45,173 nucleotides of DNA, from contig JAJRUA010000028.1 in assembly GCA_024278035.1 (NCBI GenBank), positions 1-45,173 of the forward strand, given 5' to 3'. The translations under genes were made by a program, and so were the position numbers. Shown here in pieces: positions 29,089 through 38,261 of this stretch. The notes under the pieces are model-generated. The model was not told the DNA's origin. It ran no database searches and saw only the letters and a program-made list of their open reading frames with translations. Every line of letters begins with the position of its first letter. The stretch's first letter is position 1. This DNA is from Planctomycetota bacterium. GTDB taxonomy: Bacteria > Planctomycetota > Planctomycetia > Pirellulales > Lacipirellulaceae.

Positions 29089-30159
29089 TCACTGTGAACG
29101 GTTACTTTTTTTCTTTGTCTCTATTACCGCACTAAAGACGGGTTGCTTGGGTTGTAGTTGATCGTCGAAGAGGAGCGGTTTCTTACCTTTTAGCCAGGAT
29201 TGGCCGTCGTGAACGCCCCAGAAGGTGACGCGATCGATGTTCGTGCTTCGTTCCACGAAAGCTCGAAACAAAGCGGCGTAACGATTGGCAAGCCGTTGAT
29301 CGTTCTTCGGCGAGGCAACGTCTAGCTCCGTGACCATTACTTTCATACCTAGGGGGCGCAGTTCGTCGATCAGTTCGTCGAGCATTGCCTCAAATTGAAC
29401 GACCGACGGCCAATCGAGTTCCACGTGGCACTGTGCGCCGATGCCGTCGATGCGTACGCCCTTAGCGAGTAAGGATTTGACAAGTTCAATCGCGGCGGCT
29501 CGTTTCTTTGGTTTTGCTAAGTTGTAATCGTTGTAATAAAGCTCAGCCGCGGGATCCGCCGCATGGGCAAAACGAAACGCCTGCTCAATATAATCGTCGC
29601 CGATGATTGTTTGCCACGGGGAGGGACGCCGCTCACCGGTGCCCGCCTTGCGGTCCGAACGGTTGATCGCTTCGTTCACAACGTCCCAGGCACGGATGCG
29701 CCCTTTGTAGCGGCCCACCACGGTGTGGATATGCTGCTCCATTCGTTCAAGCAATACTTCGCGGCTGACGGGCTCTCCCCGAGCATCTTCAAACACCCAG
29801 TCCGGGGTTTGGTTGTGCCAGACAAGCGTATGACCAACGATGAACAGGTCGTGTTGTTCTCCGAAGGTGACGTAACGGTCAGCGGTCTCAAAATTGTAGC
29901 CCCCTGGCCGGGGGTGTAGGCTGCCCCACTTCATCGCATTTTCGGGTGTGATCGTGTTGAAGTGCCGGGCTATCAGCGCAAGCGATTCGGGCTCCTCCCC
30001 ATGGATCTGGCTCGTACCGAACGCTGTACCGATCTTAAAGTGCTCGACAAAAGCCTCTTTGAGCGACGGCTGCGCAAAAGTTTGTGAAGTCGATAGGCAT
30101 AGGACAAAGAGGCCGATTATGGATGCCCGTGCTAGTGACTTTGCTCTGAACATCCCCAT
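29089..30159 (-). CDS. Endo-1,4-beta-xylanase, glycoside hydrolase family 10
   Basis: An exported enzyme expected to cut the xylan backbone. A signal peptide (SLARASIIGLFVLCLSTSQTFA) precedes a near-complete GH10 barrel: FNTITPENAMKWGSLHP, IVGHTLVWHNQTPDWVF, the acid/base Glu in AWDVVNEAINRS, YYNDYNLAKPKKR, IDGIGAQCHVELD, the nucleophile Glu in VMVTELDVASP and ITFWGVHDG-like FWGVHDGQSWLKG. ATG 30159 or 30153 suits the signal peptide. The frame extends to ATG 30297, which would overlap the upstream gene by 8 bp, but that stretch contains a dispersed-repeat arm (30180-30196) and looks non-coding. The last residues, SNRSQ, are encoded by another repeat arm. Confidence 0.92.
   Translation of the reverse strand: MGMFRAKSLARASIIGLFVLCLSTSQTFAQPSLKEAFVEHFKIGTAFGTSQIHGEEPESLALIARHFNTITPENAMKWGSLHPRPGGYNFETADRYVTFGEQHDLFIVGHTLVWHNQTPDWVFEDARGEPVSREVLLERMEQHIHTVVGRYKGRIRAWDVVNEAINRSDRKAGTGERRPSPWQTIIGDDYIEQAFRFAHAADPAAELYYNDYNLAKPKKRAAAIELVKSLLAKGVRIDGIGAQCHVELDWPSVVQFEAMLDELIDELRPLGMKVMVTELDVASPKNDQRLANRYAALFRAFVERSTNIDRVTFWGVHDGQSWLKGKKPLLFDDQLQPKQPVFSAVIETKKKSNRSQ
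29092..29105. repeat. Single arm of the GTAACCGTTCACG repeat at the xylanase stop
   Basis: CTGTGAACGGTTAC is the inverse complement of GTAACCGTTCACAG, the terminal arm of elements at 38934-39193 and 44869-45064. It encodes the last residues of the xylanase and adjoins its stop (29089-29091). No second arm was found on the downstream side. Confidence 0.65.
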
Positions 30160-30289
30160 TTGCCGGCTAAGAGCCTGTCGAAAAAGGGGACGGGCCGCTA
30201 GATCCGAAGGAGAACCAGGAGGGACGTTATCTCCTGCGACGCCTCTTCGGGGGACGGTAATGCTTTCGCTACGCATGGTCTTGCTCAAT

Positions 30290-31654
30290 TCACGCATTCG
30301 ACTCTGCACTCCCATGCTCCGGCCGCATTGTGACCGAAGGCGTTTTGTTGGATCTCTGCCTTAGGAAGCCACCTTTGCTAAAGGCGGTCCAGCCCATTTG
30401 CAGCCACCGCAATAGCGCCACGGCGAGCCAAAGCGCCCAGAAAAGCATCAGCAGACGATAGAACCAGACCGAGATGGAAACGACCGTCGGCTGTGGGAGT
30501 TCAAGGCCCGTGCGTGGCTGGAACCAGTTAAGCGTTGTCTGCGAAGAACCGTTGCCAATGATGAACATGTCGGGGTTGCCGAGCAATCCTTCGCCAACGG
30601 CAACAACAAGGATGACGAGCGAGGTGGCGGTCAGCAGTACGATCGCCGTCTGCATCAGGTTGAATCGCCAGTAGCTAACATCGCTTGGTTTCTGTTTGCC
30701 TCGCCATGCGAGCAGGAACAGCCAGCCGATGACCAACATGGCTGCAAACAGGGGGACCTGGGTCAGACCGATCATAAGCAGCACCCACTCCACACGGCGG
30801 AGTGGGGAGAGCGGCAGGCTACCCAGGGCCAGTGCCACCAGTAGAGCGCAGATGAGGATCACCCAAAACCGGATGGCCGGGCCGCGTAGGGGGCCCTGTA
30901 CCCAAAGCACCCAGCGATTCTTCGAGATGTGAACCGTTGTTGTCACGTTGGCACCATCGACCGGCAGCTTGACTCTTTCGACCAAGGCGACTGTGTCGAG
31001 CGTCTGGGGAGTGACGTAGATAAGGTGAATCGTCTGCCTGCCGGGTCGCACGGGGATAATAAGCTGTCGTCCGTTGCGGCGTGCGATGATCTTCTGGCCG
31101 TTCACGGTGAGTGATCTTATTTCGGCATCGGTGTCGAAGTCGAGAATAAAATCGCTGCCCAGGCTGGATTCGATCTTCAGCGTAAGATCCGTATTACGCT
31201 GACGCGCGTCGAGGTCCGTGACATGCGTCACTTGCTGGACAGTCACTGTTTGGCCAGGGACTGCTTCGGGGCGAGTGAAGTTGAGCGTCATGCTTTCGCC
31301 AGGCCAGGGGCGCCACTCCGGAGTCAGGCCCGTCTCGTTGGTTTGGTAGATGGGGGCGAGATCGGAAAACGCAACATTCCAAACGGGCGATGTGACCAAT
31401 CGCCAGCGTTCCACCCATTGGAACGAGTCGGTAGCCCGGAACTTTAGCTCTTGGGTTGGAGCGATCTCGCTCTCCCAAGTGAAGTTAGACTGATTGGCTG
31501 CCAAGTTGACCTCCATCTTTCCATCCTCCACCACGGGATTGGCACTCAGCACACTTTCACCGGGCAGGAGTGGAATCTTGAGCGAGATGGATTTGCCTGG
31601 AGCCGAGAGTCGCCTGACCGTGGTGCGGACTTTCCAGACGAGGCCCACTTCCAC
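30290..31654 (-). CDS. C-terminal part of a giant membrane protein, separated by an in-frame stop
   Basis: 454 aa from GTG 31654. The frame is the same as that of the 898-aa gene upstream, and the 17 codons between the TAA at 31706-31708 and this GTG are open (ATYDQKNFHAVTAVERRV), so together they look like one protein of about 1370 residues. The part starts with VGLVWKVRTTVRRLSAPG and PLLPGESVLSANP (beta-rich, periplasmic by inference) and continues to four or five membrane helices near the end. Its role is unknown. Whether it is translated separately, by readthrough, or not at all cannot be judged. It ends just before the xylanase reading frame. Confidence 0.65.
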   Translation of the reverse strand: MEVGLVWKVRTTVRRLSAPGKSISLKIPLLPGESVLSANPVVEDGKMEVNLAANQSNFTWESEIAPTQELKFRATDSFQWVERWRLVTSPVWNVAFSDLAPIYQTNETGLTPEWRPWPGESMTLNFTRPEAVPGQTVTVQQVTHVTDLDARQRNTDLTLKIESSLGSDFILDFDTDAEIRSLTVNGQKIIARRNGRQLIIPVRPGRQTIHLIYVTPQTLDTVALVERVKLPVDGANVTTTVHISKNRWVLWVQGPLRGPAIRFWVILICALLVALALGSLPLSPLRRVEWVLLMIGLTQVPLFAAMLVIGWLFLLAWRGKQKPSDVSYWRFNLMQTAIVLLTATSLVILVVAVGEGLLGNPDMFIIGNGSSQTTLNWFQPRTGLELPQPTVVSISVWFYRLLMLFWALWLAVALLRWLQMGWTAFSKGGFLRQRSNKTPSVTMRPEHGSAESNA

Positions 31655-31705
31655 ACGTCGCTCAACGGCCGTAACAGCATGGAAGTTCTTCTGGTCGTAA
31701 GTCGC

Positions 31706-34402
31706 TTATTCGTCGGTCCGTTTTTCTTGCTTGGTGAAGAACGCTTGCTTGCCTGGCACGCCGTTCGGGTTCACGCCGGTGACGTTCCAACCAGGCGCGT
31801 CGATCATCACTTGGCGGGGCGGTAAGACAAAGGTCCATTCCCACTCAGAGGTCTCGGCCAGAAGGCCTTCAACCACGACGTTGTGCACACCTTGGGGTAC
31901 GGTGACCCAGAGGTAGCCGTCCGGCCTACGGCAGACCAAAGCATTGGGCTGTCCGTCGAGAGTAATTGAGAGCGGCGACCAACTTGGCAGCCGTCCTGGC
32001 AGTGGCACGGCCACGTCAGCAGCGGCGTGAATCTCGACGGTCATCGTGATGCGGCCATCGTTGAGCTTGAGATCGACCGTGGCGATGTCAGCCGCGTGGG
32101 GAAATGCTGTGGAGTGCTCCGAAAGCCGTTCACGCAGCGTTTCAAGCATCTGGGGGTCGGGGGTTTGCGCGTAGCTGGCGCCGCTAGAGAAAAGTACCGC
32201 TAGCAAAACAGCCGCCGCGGATCCGCCGCGCCCAAGGGAAGGCAGCCGTAGCTTGGCAACTCCGAGAAGAATTGCCGTCAGCAAGAAAAGCAGTACGAGC
32301 TTGCCGACGGTGAGTAGGCGGTGCATCTGGCACGAAAGCAGCACCAGCCTGATCTGCTGGTCGCTTTTTACCCGGCCGCTCCAGTAACACGTGACCTGGC
32401 TACCGTCCCATTGCGGCACCGCATATCCCGTCTGCACTCTGGCGTCGTAACTTTGGAGCAGGTTCAGCTGTTGTGACTTATCTTTTTGCAGCGATTTCAC
32501 CCCGCTTCTTCGCATGCCGCGACCTGAAGAACGACTTGGGGACATAGCCTCATTTTCTGAAACGGCGTTGGGAGCGTTGTTCACGTTGCTGGCCATTTCC
32601 ACTTGGCTTCCCAACCTTGCATTCATTCTGACTGGCCTGCTCAACATGCCCCGTTGGCCATAGTAGGCATTGGATAATTCAAGCTGCGGATAGAGGGCGG
32701 TTTGGATTTGGCGGACGGAAAACGGCACGAAGTAGAGCAGCAGCAGGACCAACGCCACCCACTTCCAGCCATTGAGCAGTCGCTTGATAGTTCCTTCTGG
32801 GACGACACGCAACAATGCGATCGGAATGAGTAAGAAAAACCACGTATATCGTGGCGAGTAGGGGTCGTGGTACGAGAGCCCAAACGCTAACAACGCGATC
32901 AGACTAGCTTTGAGACCCATTAACTTGAACACGGCAACGGAGAAAACAAGCAGCAAAAACAGGTCCAGCAGCGTCCAAGCGGTAAGCCAATCACCGCTCA
33001 CACTATCCGCACCGAACAGCGCCAGTATCCGCCAGCCCGGGGGCAACGAGAAAGAAAGCTGCAACGAATCGGCGTCGGCTTGCCAGCCGATGGCGGAGAG
33101 GCTGTCGGACAATGGAACGCGCCCTACTGCGTCAAGGTTCAGATTACGGTCCCTTATCTCAATGCCGGTTAGGTCGGTCTTAGGATTGGTCGTGATGAGT
33201 TGCGGCTGGCCATTAGCCCGCACCGCACCAAGCTCTTGTCCCCTGGTAGCATCGAGTCGCCAAAGCTGCTGCATTTTTCCGGCGATCGTGTCGCGGTAGG
33301 TAAAGCCCTGACCGTCCTCGTCGAGCCATAGCTGGCGACGGATCACCAGACCAGTGAGTCCTTGGTCGCCCATGCCGCGTTGTTTTTCAACGAGCTTCAT
33401 ATCGCTGTCAGTCGCCCATTGGTAAACCGGTAGATTGCGCCATTGATTGGGGAATGTGGTCTGGCTAACGTCGACTTGCGGGGCCCCTTCGAGCTCGGCA
33501 ATGCGGAAGTCGGGCTTCGCACGGAACCCTACAAGCTCTGACTTGGTAACCGGTTGGCTCTCAGGCGAGAAACGGAAAGTGCCTATCGGGGTATTCCGGA
33601 ATGATTGAATCTTAATCCTCCACTTTCCCGCCCGTACTTGGGTTTTCATGCGGCCCTGATTGTCGATCGCCACGGGGATCGGACTCTCAACGTAGGACAA
33701 CTGCCAACCCGCAGGCAAGATGTTCCCCACCTCCTCTTCGCGGCTCTTGCCTGAAACGGTCAACTCGATTTCCGTTTGCAACCACAGCGGGATGCCGTCC
33801 TCGATCACCCGATAGACTTGTGCTGAGAGCAGGTCTTTCTGCGCTGTTTCAGCACGAGCCCGCTTCAGCCAGACTTGCCCCGCAGCGTCCCATCTCGGGA
33901 GGGCGATGTCCTCGTCATGGACTTTCAATGTGAGTAGACCGATTGCTTTGGGGACCGCGATGCGTTGCGGCATAACGCTCCACCGGAACTCGCCGGAGAG
34001 CTGATGTGATCCTGCCGAGAGCCGCACTGAGGGAACACCGCTGCGTTCAACGACCGGAATCGGATTGTCACCCACTCGCACGTTCTGAGGCCAGCTCTTA
34101 GCATCGCCCGGCAGGGCAACCCAGGCGGCTTCAAATACCTGCACGTCGATTTGCCAAACGCCGCCCTCCTTTTCCGCAGTCAGACTAAGACGCGATGGCC
34201 AGACTCGGATCGGTTGCTTGTAGGCATTGAACGGTCGGGGACTGTCGGTGTCGTGCTGATCCCAAAGGACCCAGCCTTGCCATGGCTGGAGCGCCTGGGG
34301 TATTTCTTTTTCTTGGGCCAGCGTGGTGCCAGCAGCAAGTAAAGCGATGCAGAGCACCGTAACAGGGCACAGCACAGGGGAAGCCAAGCGTGTTGCAATC
34401 AT
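31706..34402 (-). CDS. N-terminal part of a giant exported membrane protein (ends at in-frame TAA)
   Basis: 898 aa from ATG 34402. A signal peptide (VLCPVTVLCIALLAAGTTLA) is followed by about 450 residues of beta-rich periplasmic-type sequence (e.g. VWQIDVQVFEAAWVALPG). Then comes a membrane block: LLDLFLLLVFSVAVFKLMG, YTWFFLLIPIALLRVV, WVALVLLLLYFVPFSV. A Ser/Asn/Arg-rich linker, two further hydrophobic segments and a second beta domain (TVDLKLNDGRITMTVEIHA, WTFVLPPRQVMIDAPGWNV) follow. It stops at TAA 31706-31708 although the same frame continues for 472 codons. I do not recognise a biochemical function; similar very long membrane proteins of unknown role occur in planctomycetes and proteobacteria. 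A degraded gene is possible. Confidence 0.75.
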   Translation of the reverse strand: MIATRLASPVLCPVTVLCIALLAAGTTLAQEKEIPQALQPWQGWVLWDQHDTDSPRPFNAYKQPIRVWPSRLSLTAEKEGGVWQIDVQVFEAAWVALPGDAKSWPQNVRVGDNPIPVVERSGVPSVRLSAGSHQLSGEFRWSVMPQRIAVPKAIGLLTLKVHDEDIALPRWDAAGQVWLKRARAETAQKDLLSAQVYRVIEDGIPLWLQTEIELTVSGKSREEEVGNILPAGWQLSYVESPIPVAIDNQGRMKTQVRAGKWRIKIQSFRNTPIGTFRFSPESQPVTKSELVGFRAKPDFRIAELEGAPQVDVSQTTFPNQWRNLPVYQWATDSDMKLVEKQRGMGDQGLTGLVIRRQLWLDEDGQGFTYRDTIAGKMQQLWRLDATRGQELGAVRANGQPQLITTNPKTDLTGIEIRDRNLNLDAVGRVPLSDSLSAIGWQADADSLQLSFSLPPGWRILALFGADSVSGDWLTAWTLLDLFLLLVFSVAVFKLMGLKASLIALLAFGLSYHDPYSPRYTWFFLLIPIALLRVVPEGTIKRLLNGWKWVALVLLLLYFVPFSVRQIQTALYPQLELSNAYYGQRGMLSRPVRMNARLGSQVEMASNVNNAPNAVSENEAMSPSRSSGRGMRRSGVKSLQKDKSQQLNLLQSYDARVQTGYAVPQWDGSQVTCYWSGRVKSDQQIRLVLLSCQMHRLLTVGKLVLLFLLTAILLGVAKLRLPSLGRGGSAAAVLLAVLFSSGASYAQTPDPQMLETLRERLSEHSTAFPHAADIATVDLKLNDGRITMTVEIHAAADVAVPLPGRLPSWSPLSITLDGQPNALVCRRPDGYLWVTVPQGVHNVVVEGLLAETSEWEWTFVLPPRQVMIDAPGWNVTGVNPNGVPGKQAFFTKQEKRTDE

Positions 34403-34498
34403 TTTAGACCGGTTGGCTTGTGTTCAATGTCCATCACAAGAGTAAGCGTCAGGCATCTCCTGCTACGATAACAGTGTACGTTATACGTTGCCGTCCGT

Positions 34499-34578
34499 AA
34501 AAAAGGGGACAGGCACCTCGGAAGGGTCGCTAAAGTCCGAGGTTTTCTTGCATAGGCTCGGAGCCAGGCCCCTTTTTC
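34499..34578. repeat. Imperfect palindromic element of the AAAAAGGGGACAGGCACC family
   Basis: AAAAAAGGGGACAGGCACC (34499-34517) faces GGAGCCAGGCCCCTTTTTC (34560-34578), an imperfect inverted pair of about 19 bp around a 42-bp middle. The family recurs at 44762-44840 and as a single arm at 30180-30196. It fills much of the gap between the ABC permease and the giant membrane protein. Confidence 0.75.
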
Positions 34579-34619
34579 AGACGAGCCGCTAATTTTGTTT
34601 GCAAGGCCCAAGCAAAATC

Positions 34620-36419
34620 TCAATAGAAGTCCAGTCGCTTGAAGGCACGGATACCTCGCCACAAGGAAACCACCGTTGTTATCACACCAAAAACCAAGGC
34701 CAGCACGACACCCCCAACCAGCCACCATTCAAGGTAAACGATATCGAATGCGGGTCGGTGGAGAGATCCTCCCTTGGAAATCAGATAGAAATGGCAGGGA
34801 AGGGCGGTCAGGACGACAATCACCAAGATATAGCAGGCGCTCAGCACAAGGTTCAGCGTACCACCAAAACCGGCGGCGATTTTCGAGGGCGAAGACTCAC
34901 GGAAATCGGGCATCGACGCTCCCAGGCCTACTGCCAACGCAGCAAGGCCAAAACAAAGCAGAACGGTCGTCAGTTGATGCACAGCGATAACAAGGAACGA
35001 AACCCGTAGCATGAGATCGCTTAATAAAACCAAACCGGCACAAGGGGCCCACGACCCGAGTGAAGCGAACACGAATTTGCTCCAAACGATCGTCTCACGG
35101 CGAATCGGCATGAGGCCCAGTACCCAGAACCGTCGTCCTTCGAGACTGATCATCGGGTAGATAAACCGTGTTGTGAACGTTGATAAAATAAGCCCCACAA
35201 CGGCCAAGTTGAGGAAGCTCACCATGTTGACCCAGGTGGTGTGACTTAGGTCGTTCCCCGCGCCGCTGAAGCGATTGACATTGAGGAAATAGAGAGAGAG
35301 CAGGCCAAAGAAAATCAAAAACTGTGACCACTGAACCGGATCGCGACGGAGCAGTCGCCAGTCCTTTATCATCAGTAAACGAATCTGCATCGGGAAGGGA
35401 CGTATGAAGAATTCGGCGACGAGGTCCATCCATGCTAAGGCGGCTCGGCGTGGCCTACGAGGGCGGCACTCCAATTGGCTAAACGCAGGACGAAGCCAGC
35501 GGCTGGCCCATGAAACAATCAGCACTCGGCACATTAAAGCATTGGCTGTCAACAAGGCCAAATTGGCCAGTGCCCCCGAAACGGGCGTCTGAGATAAGGG
35601 GAGAGGGATCGGCGGGAGGGGCTTAGCCGCATCCAACAAAGCTCGACTTAGCCAAGTACTAGGAAGCCACTGCTTTTGCGACAGGCTGAACTTACGCTGG
35701 GTTTCTTGGAACCAGGCTTCTCCAAAAATCTGATCTTGTGGCAGGTTCGTGGCACTCCACACCGCCGAAGCCGCTGCTGCAATGGCCAAAGCGGCCGCGA
35801 TGGCAACGATGGCCACCCTTAAATGGGCCAATCGGTAGACGATGAAAAGACAACACAAGGCGCCAATGCCACTGGGAATATAGGCGAAAGCTAAAATAAG
35901 AGGGGGGGCCAACACGTAGTAATGCCACGGCGCAGCAACCGCAAGGCCGTACGCCATTGTCAACGGACTGGCCAACAAGAAAAAACCCCAGCTACTGAAT
36001 AGCAACGCTTCATAAAACTTATGCAAAACAATCCGCTCGGATCGGATCGGAAGGGTAAGGAAAAAGCGTGTTTCCTCGGAGCTAAAGAGGCCCCCATAGA
36101 GAATGATCCCTGAGGAGAAAATGAGCATCACGTTGAGTGATGCGAAAAAAAGGTGAAACACAAATGCAACCGTCTGCTCATAGAATTGAGCGTTCGATTG
36201 CCCTACAAGATTCACCAAAAAACCGAAACTGAAATAAAACAAAACGAAGAGGCCGAACCAGAAAAACAGACTGAGAGCGACAACCAGCAAGGTTCGCAAG
36301 CGTGCCGTCTGCATTAGCTGGCGAAGCCTGGCACTCGTCGTTTGGCGACGGATGCGCCAAAAGAGTTGGGCCTCTGTCTTCTCGTCGATCAAAGGACGTT
36401 CTTCCTGATCTGTGATCAC
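34620..36419 (-). CDS. ABC exporter membrane protein (ABC-2-like, large)
   Basis: A 599 aa permease with roughly ten to twelve membrane helices, for example VVALSLFFWFGLFVLFYFSF near residue 50, AIVAIAAALAIAAAASAVW around 205 and LVLSACYILVIVVLTAL near the end. A cytoplasmic start (DQEERPLIDEKTEAQLFWRI) precedes the first helix. It has no nucleotide-binding motif, so it is the membrane half of a transporter. The ATG overlaps the stop of the upstream ATPase gene by four bases (ATGA), a strong sign that the two proteins act together. The substrate is unknown; ABC-2-like exporters often move lipids, glycans or peptides. Confidence 0.85.
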   Translation of the reverse strand: MITDQEERPLIDEKTEAQLFWRIRRQTTSARLRQLMQTARLRTLLVVALSLFFWFGLFVLFYFSFGFLVNLVGQSNAQFYEQTVAFVFHLFFASLNVMLIFSSGIILYGGLFSSEETRFFLTLPIRSERIVLHKFYEALLFSSWGFFLLASPLTMAYGLAVAAPWHYYVLAPPLILAFAYIPSGIGALCCLFIVYRLAHLRVAIVAIAAALAIAAAASAVWSATNLPQDQIFGEAWFQETQRKFSLSQKQWLPSTWLSRALLDAAKPLPPIPLPLSQTPVSGALANLALLTANALMCRVLIVSWASRWLRPAFSQLECRPRRPRRAALAWMDLVAEFFIRPFPMQIRLLMIKDWRLLRRDPVQWSQFLIFFGLLSLYFLNVNRFSGAGNDLSHTTWVNMVSFLNLAVVGLILSTFTTRFIYPMISLEGRRFWVLGLMPIRRETIVWSKFVFASLGSWAPCAGLVLLSDLMLRVSFLVIAVHQLTTVLLCFGLAALAVGLGASMPDFRESSPSKIAAGFGGTLNLVLSACYILVIVVLTALPCHFYLISKGGSLHRPAFDIVYLEWWLVGGVVLALVFGVITTVVSLWRGIRAFKRLDFY

Positions 36420-37195
36420 ACGCCCTCCCTCTTGCCATCACCGGCCCGCAGAGAGGATTTCACGGGCCGCTTCTCCACACTCACCATCGACAGGTACATC
36501 GATTCAAGCGATTGGGACGAAACGTCTTGTTGTTGCCGCAGTTCGTCCAAGGTTCCACAGAAGAGCAGATCGCCCTGGCTCATGACTCCAATTCGGTCTG
36601 CAATCTCTTCGGCTACGGCCAGCGTGTGAGTCGACATCAGCACACTTACGCCCGCCTCCGCTCGCTCTCGCAACAAATTCTTTACTAATCTCATACTGTG
36701 CGGATCGAGGCCGACGAGCGGCTCATCGACCACCAGCACCTGCGGATTGTGAAGCATCGCTGAAGCGAACACGGTTCGCTGTTTCATTCCGTGCGAATAG
36801 CTTTCCGTTAGTTCATCGACGAACGCCGCGAGCCCAAATCGCTCGATCTCCACATCCATCCGATCTCTCGTCTCGGGCCGAGACAAGCCGTGCATCTCTG
36901 CAACAAAAGAGAGGAACTCACGTCCCGAGAGTTTGTCGTAAAGATAAGGCTGGTCGGGTACGTAACCAATTTGCTGGACCGCTTGGCGCGTTTGCTCAAC
37001 GATGTCAGCACCGTTGATTGTGACCGTGCCGCTACCGGGGCGTAGGAGCCCGACCAACATTTTTATGGTCGTTGTCTTTCCTGCGCCATTATGCCCGAGC
37101 ATCGCAAAGAGTTCGCCCGTGCCGATCTCAAGATCAAGCTGCCGGACAGCGACATTATCCCCGTAACTTCTAGAAACTCCTTGAAAGCAAATCAT
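36416..37195 (-). CDS. ABC transporter ATP-binding protein
   Basis: 259 aa cytoplasmic ATPase that should energise the adjacent permease. Motifs: Walker A GHNGAGKTT (34-42), Q-loop Gln82 in YVPDQPYLYD, a signature reading YSHGMKQR (133-140) in place of LSGGQ, Walker B VLVVDEP (153-159) with catalytic Glu158, D-loop VGLDPHS and H-switch His190. The degenerate signature SHGMKQ is usual for ABC-2/DrrA/NatA-type exporter ATPases. It follows the membrane-anchored protein gene by 61 bp. Confidence 0.94.
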   Translation of the reverse strand: MICFQGVSRSYGDNVAVRQLDLEIGTGELFAMLGHNGAGKTTTIKMLVGLLRPGSGTVTINGADIVEQTRQAVQQIGYVPDQPYLYDKLSGREFLSFVAEMHGLSRPETRDRMDVEIERFGLAAFVDELTESYSHGMKQRTVFASAMLHNPQVLVVDEPLVGLDPHSMRLVKNLLRERAEAGVSVLMSTHTLAVAEEIADRIGVMSQGDLLFCGTLDELRQQQDVSSQSLESMYLSMVSVEKRPVKSSLRAGDGKREGV

Positions 37196-37256
37196 AGCGA
37201 AGCCGGGGCATTCCCCTATCTATCGGTAGCAAGAGTAGACGAAAAAACGAAATGGC

Positions 37257-38198
37257 TTACATTTCGCGGGGAAGAAGCGGGGGAGGTTCTGACTTGATTG
37301 GCATCGACGAAGCAAATTGTTCGATCTGTAAATGTTGATCGCCCAATTTTTCTGAAGTCGCTTCGTCTTGTCGTGAAAAGGTCAATCGGCTTCCAAACAG
37401 GTAAGCCTCTTGCTTCAAAACACGGCCATCCTCCGAGACCCACATTTTCGCACGAAGAGAATCTTGCGTAGAGGCACCCGTCCGATCGAGAGTTCGATAT
37501 TCAACTACTCGCACGAGGAGCATTTCGTCACCAAAAAGGAGCTTTACGTTGCCCGTGACTTCTGCCTCTAGTAGTTCGACCGATTTCCCCAAAGAGGCAA
37601 AGGGACTAAAAACCTCTTTTTGCCAACGTTTTCCGGGGTAGACCGACAGAAGTTTCGATTCGGGCATCACTTCGCTAGCCAGCAAGCCATCGGCGGGCCA
37701 TGCCTTTTCGATCACCTTAGAGAAATTGCCCGATTTGATTTGTAGGCAAAGTTTCCCCGCAGTAGTCGTGCCTGTGATTCGTAGCGGCGTTTCTGCTCGA
37801 TTGATCCAAATTCGCGTCTCAAAACTGCCGAGCCGTCCGAGCGAATCGAATCCAATTCGGGTTCGCATATCGAGCGACATCGAATCGAGTGCCGTAACAA
37901 ACGGAGCGATCCAAAGGGGAACTGCGGCAGGTCGAGGTAGGCGACCAATTTCTAGGCAACTGTGGACCTCGTGCGTCCCGTCGCCCGAATCAATGGCTTG
38001 CAGCACCGCCGTGCCACACTCTCGGTTGTCGATGTGGATCTGCCAAGCAACCGGACGGTCTTGATGAATCGTTCCTGTGATCGGAGGATCACCGGTGTAG
38101 AACGGGGGCAGGATCTTCTCCGCGACAAGCCATGACATGGCTGCCACCCAGAAAACCACAATCCCGGCGGTGTAGAGCCGGTTACCCATCGCGTCCAT
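37257..38198 (-). CDS. Membrane-anchored protein of unknown function, ABC-exporter operon
   Basis: 313 aa if started at ATG 38198 (MDAMGNRLYTAG); ATG 38261 adds 21 residues and ATG 38189 removes three, GGGAGA lying upstream of both nearer starts. One N-terminal helix (TAGIVVFWVAAMSWLVAEKI) anchors a soluble beta-rich domain with two cysteines (ECGTAV and HSCLEIG) and repeated strand patterns (e.g. VKLLFGDEMLLVRVVEYRTLD). No known domain is recognised. It is the first gene of the probable three-gene unit with the ATPase and permease, so it may be a substrate-binding or regulatory accessory. Confidence 0.78.
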   Translation of the reverse strand: MDAMGNRLYTAGIVVFWVAAMSWLVAEKILPPFYTGDPPITGTIHQDRPVAWQIHIDNRECGTAVLQAIDSGDGTHEVHSCLEIGRLPRPAAVPLWIAPFVTALDSMSLDMRTRIGFDSLGRLGSFETRIWINRAETPLRITGTTTAGKLCLQIKSGNFSKVIEKAWPADGLLASEVMPESKLLSVYPGKRWQKEVFSPFASLGKSVELLEAEVTGNVKLLFGDEMLLVRVVEYRTLDRTGASTQDSLRAKMWVSEDGRVLKQEAYLFGSRLTFSRQDEATSEKLGDQHLQIEQFASSMPIKSEPPPLLPREM

Positions 38199-38261
38199 TC
38201 TCCCATGGGGCTGCAAAGCCGCTTGGCCAAGCAGGCCAATCGGGTCCAAATACGCACGCAC

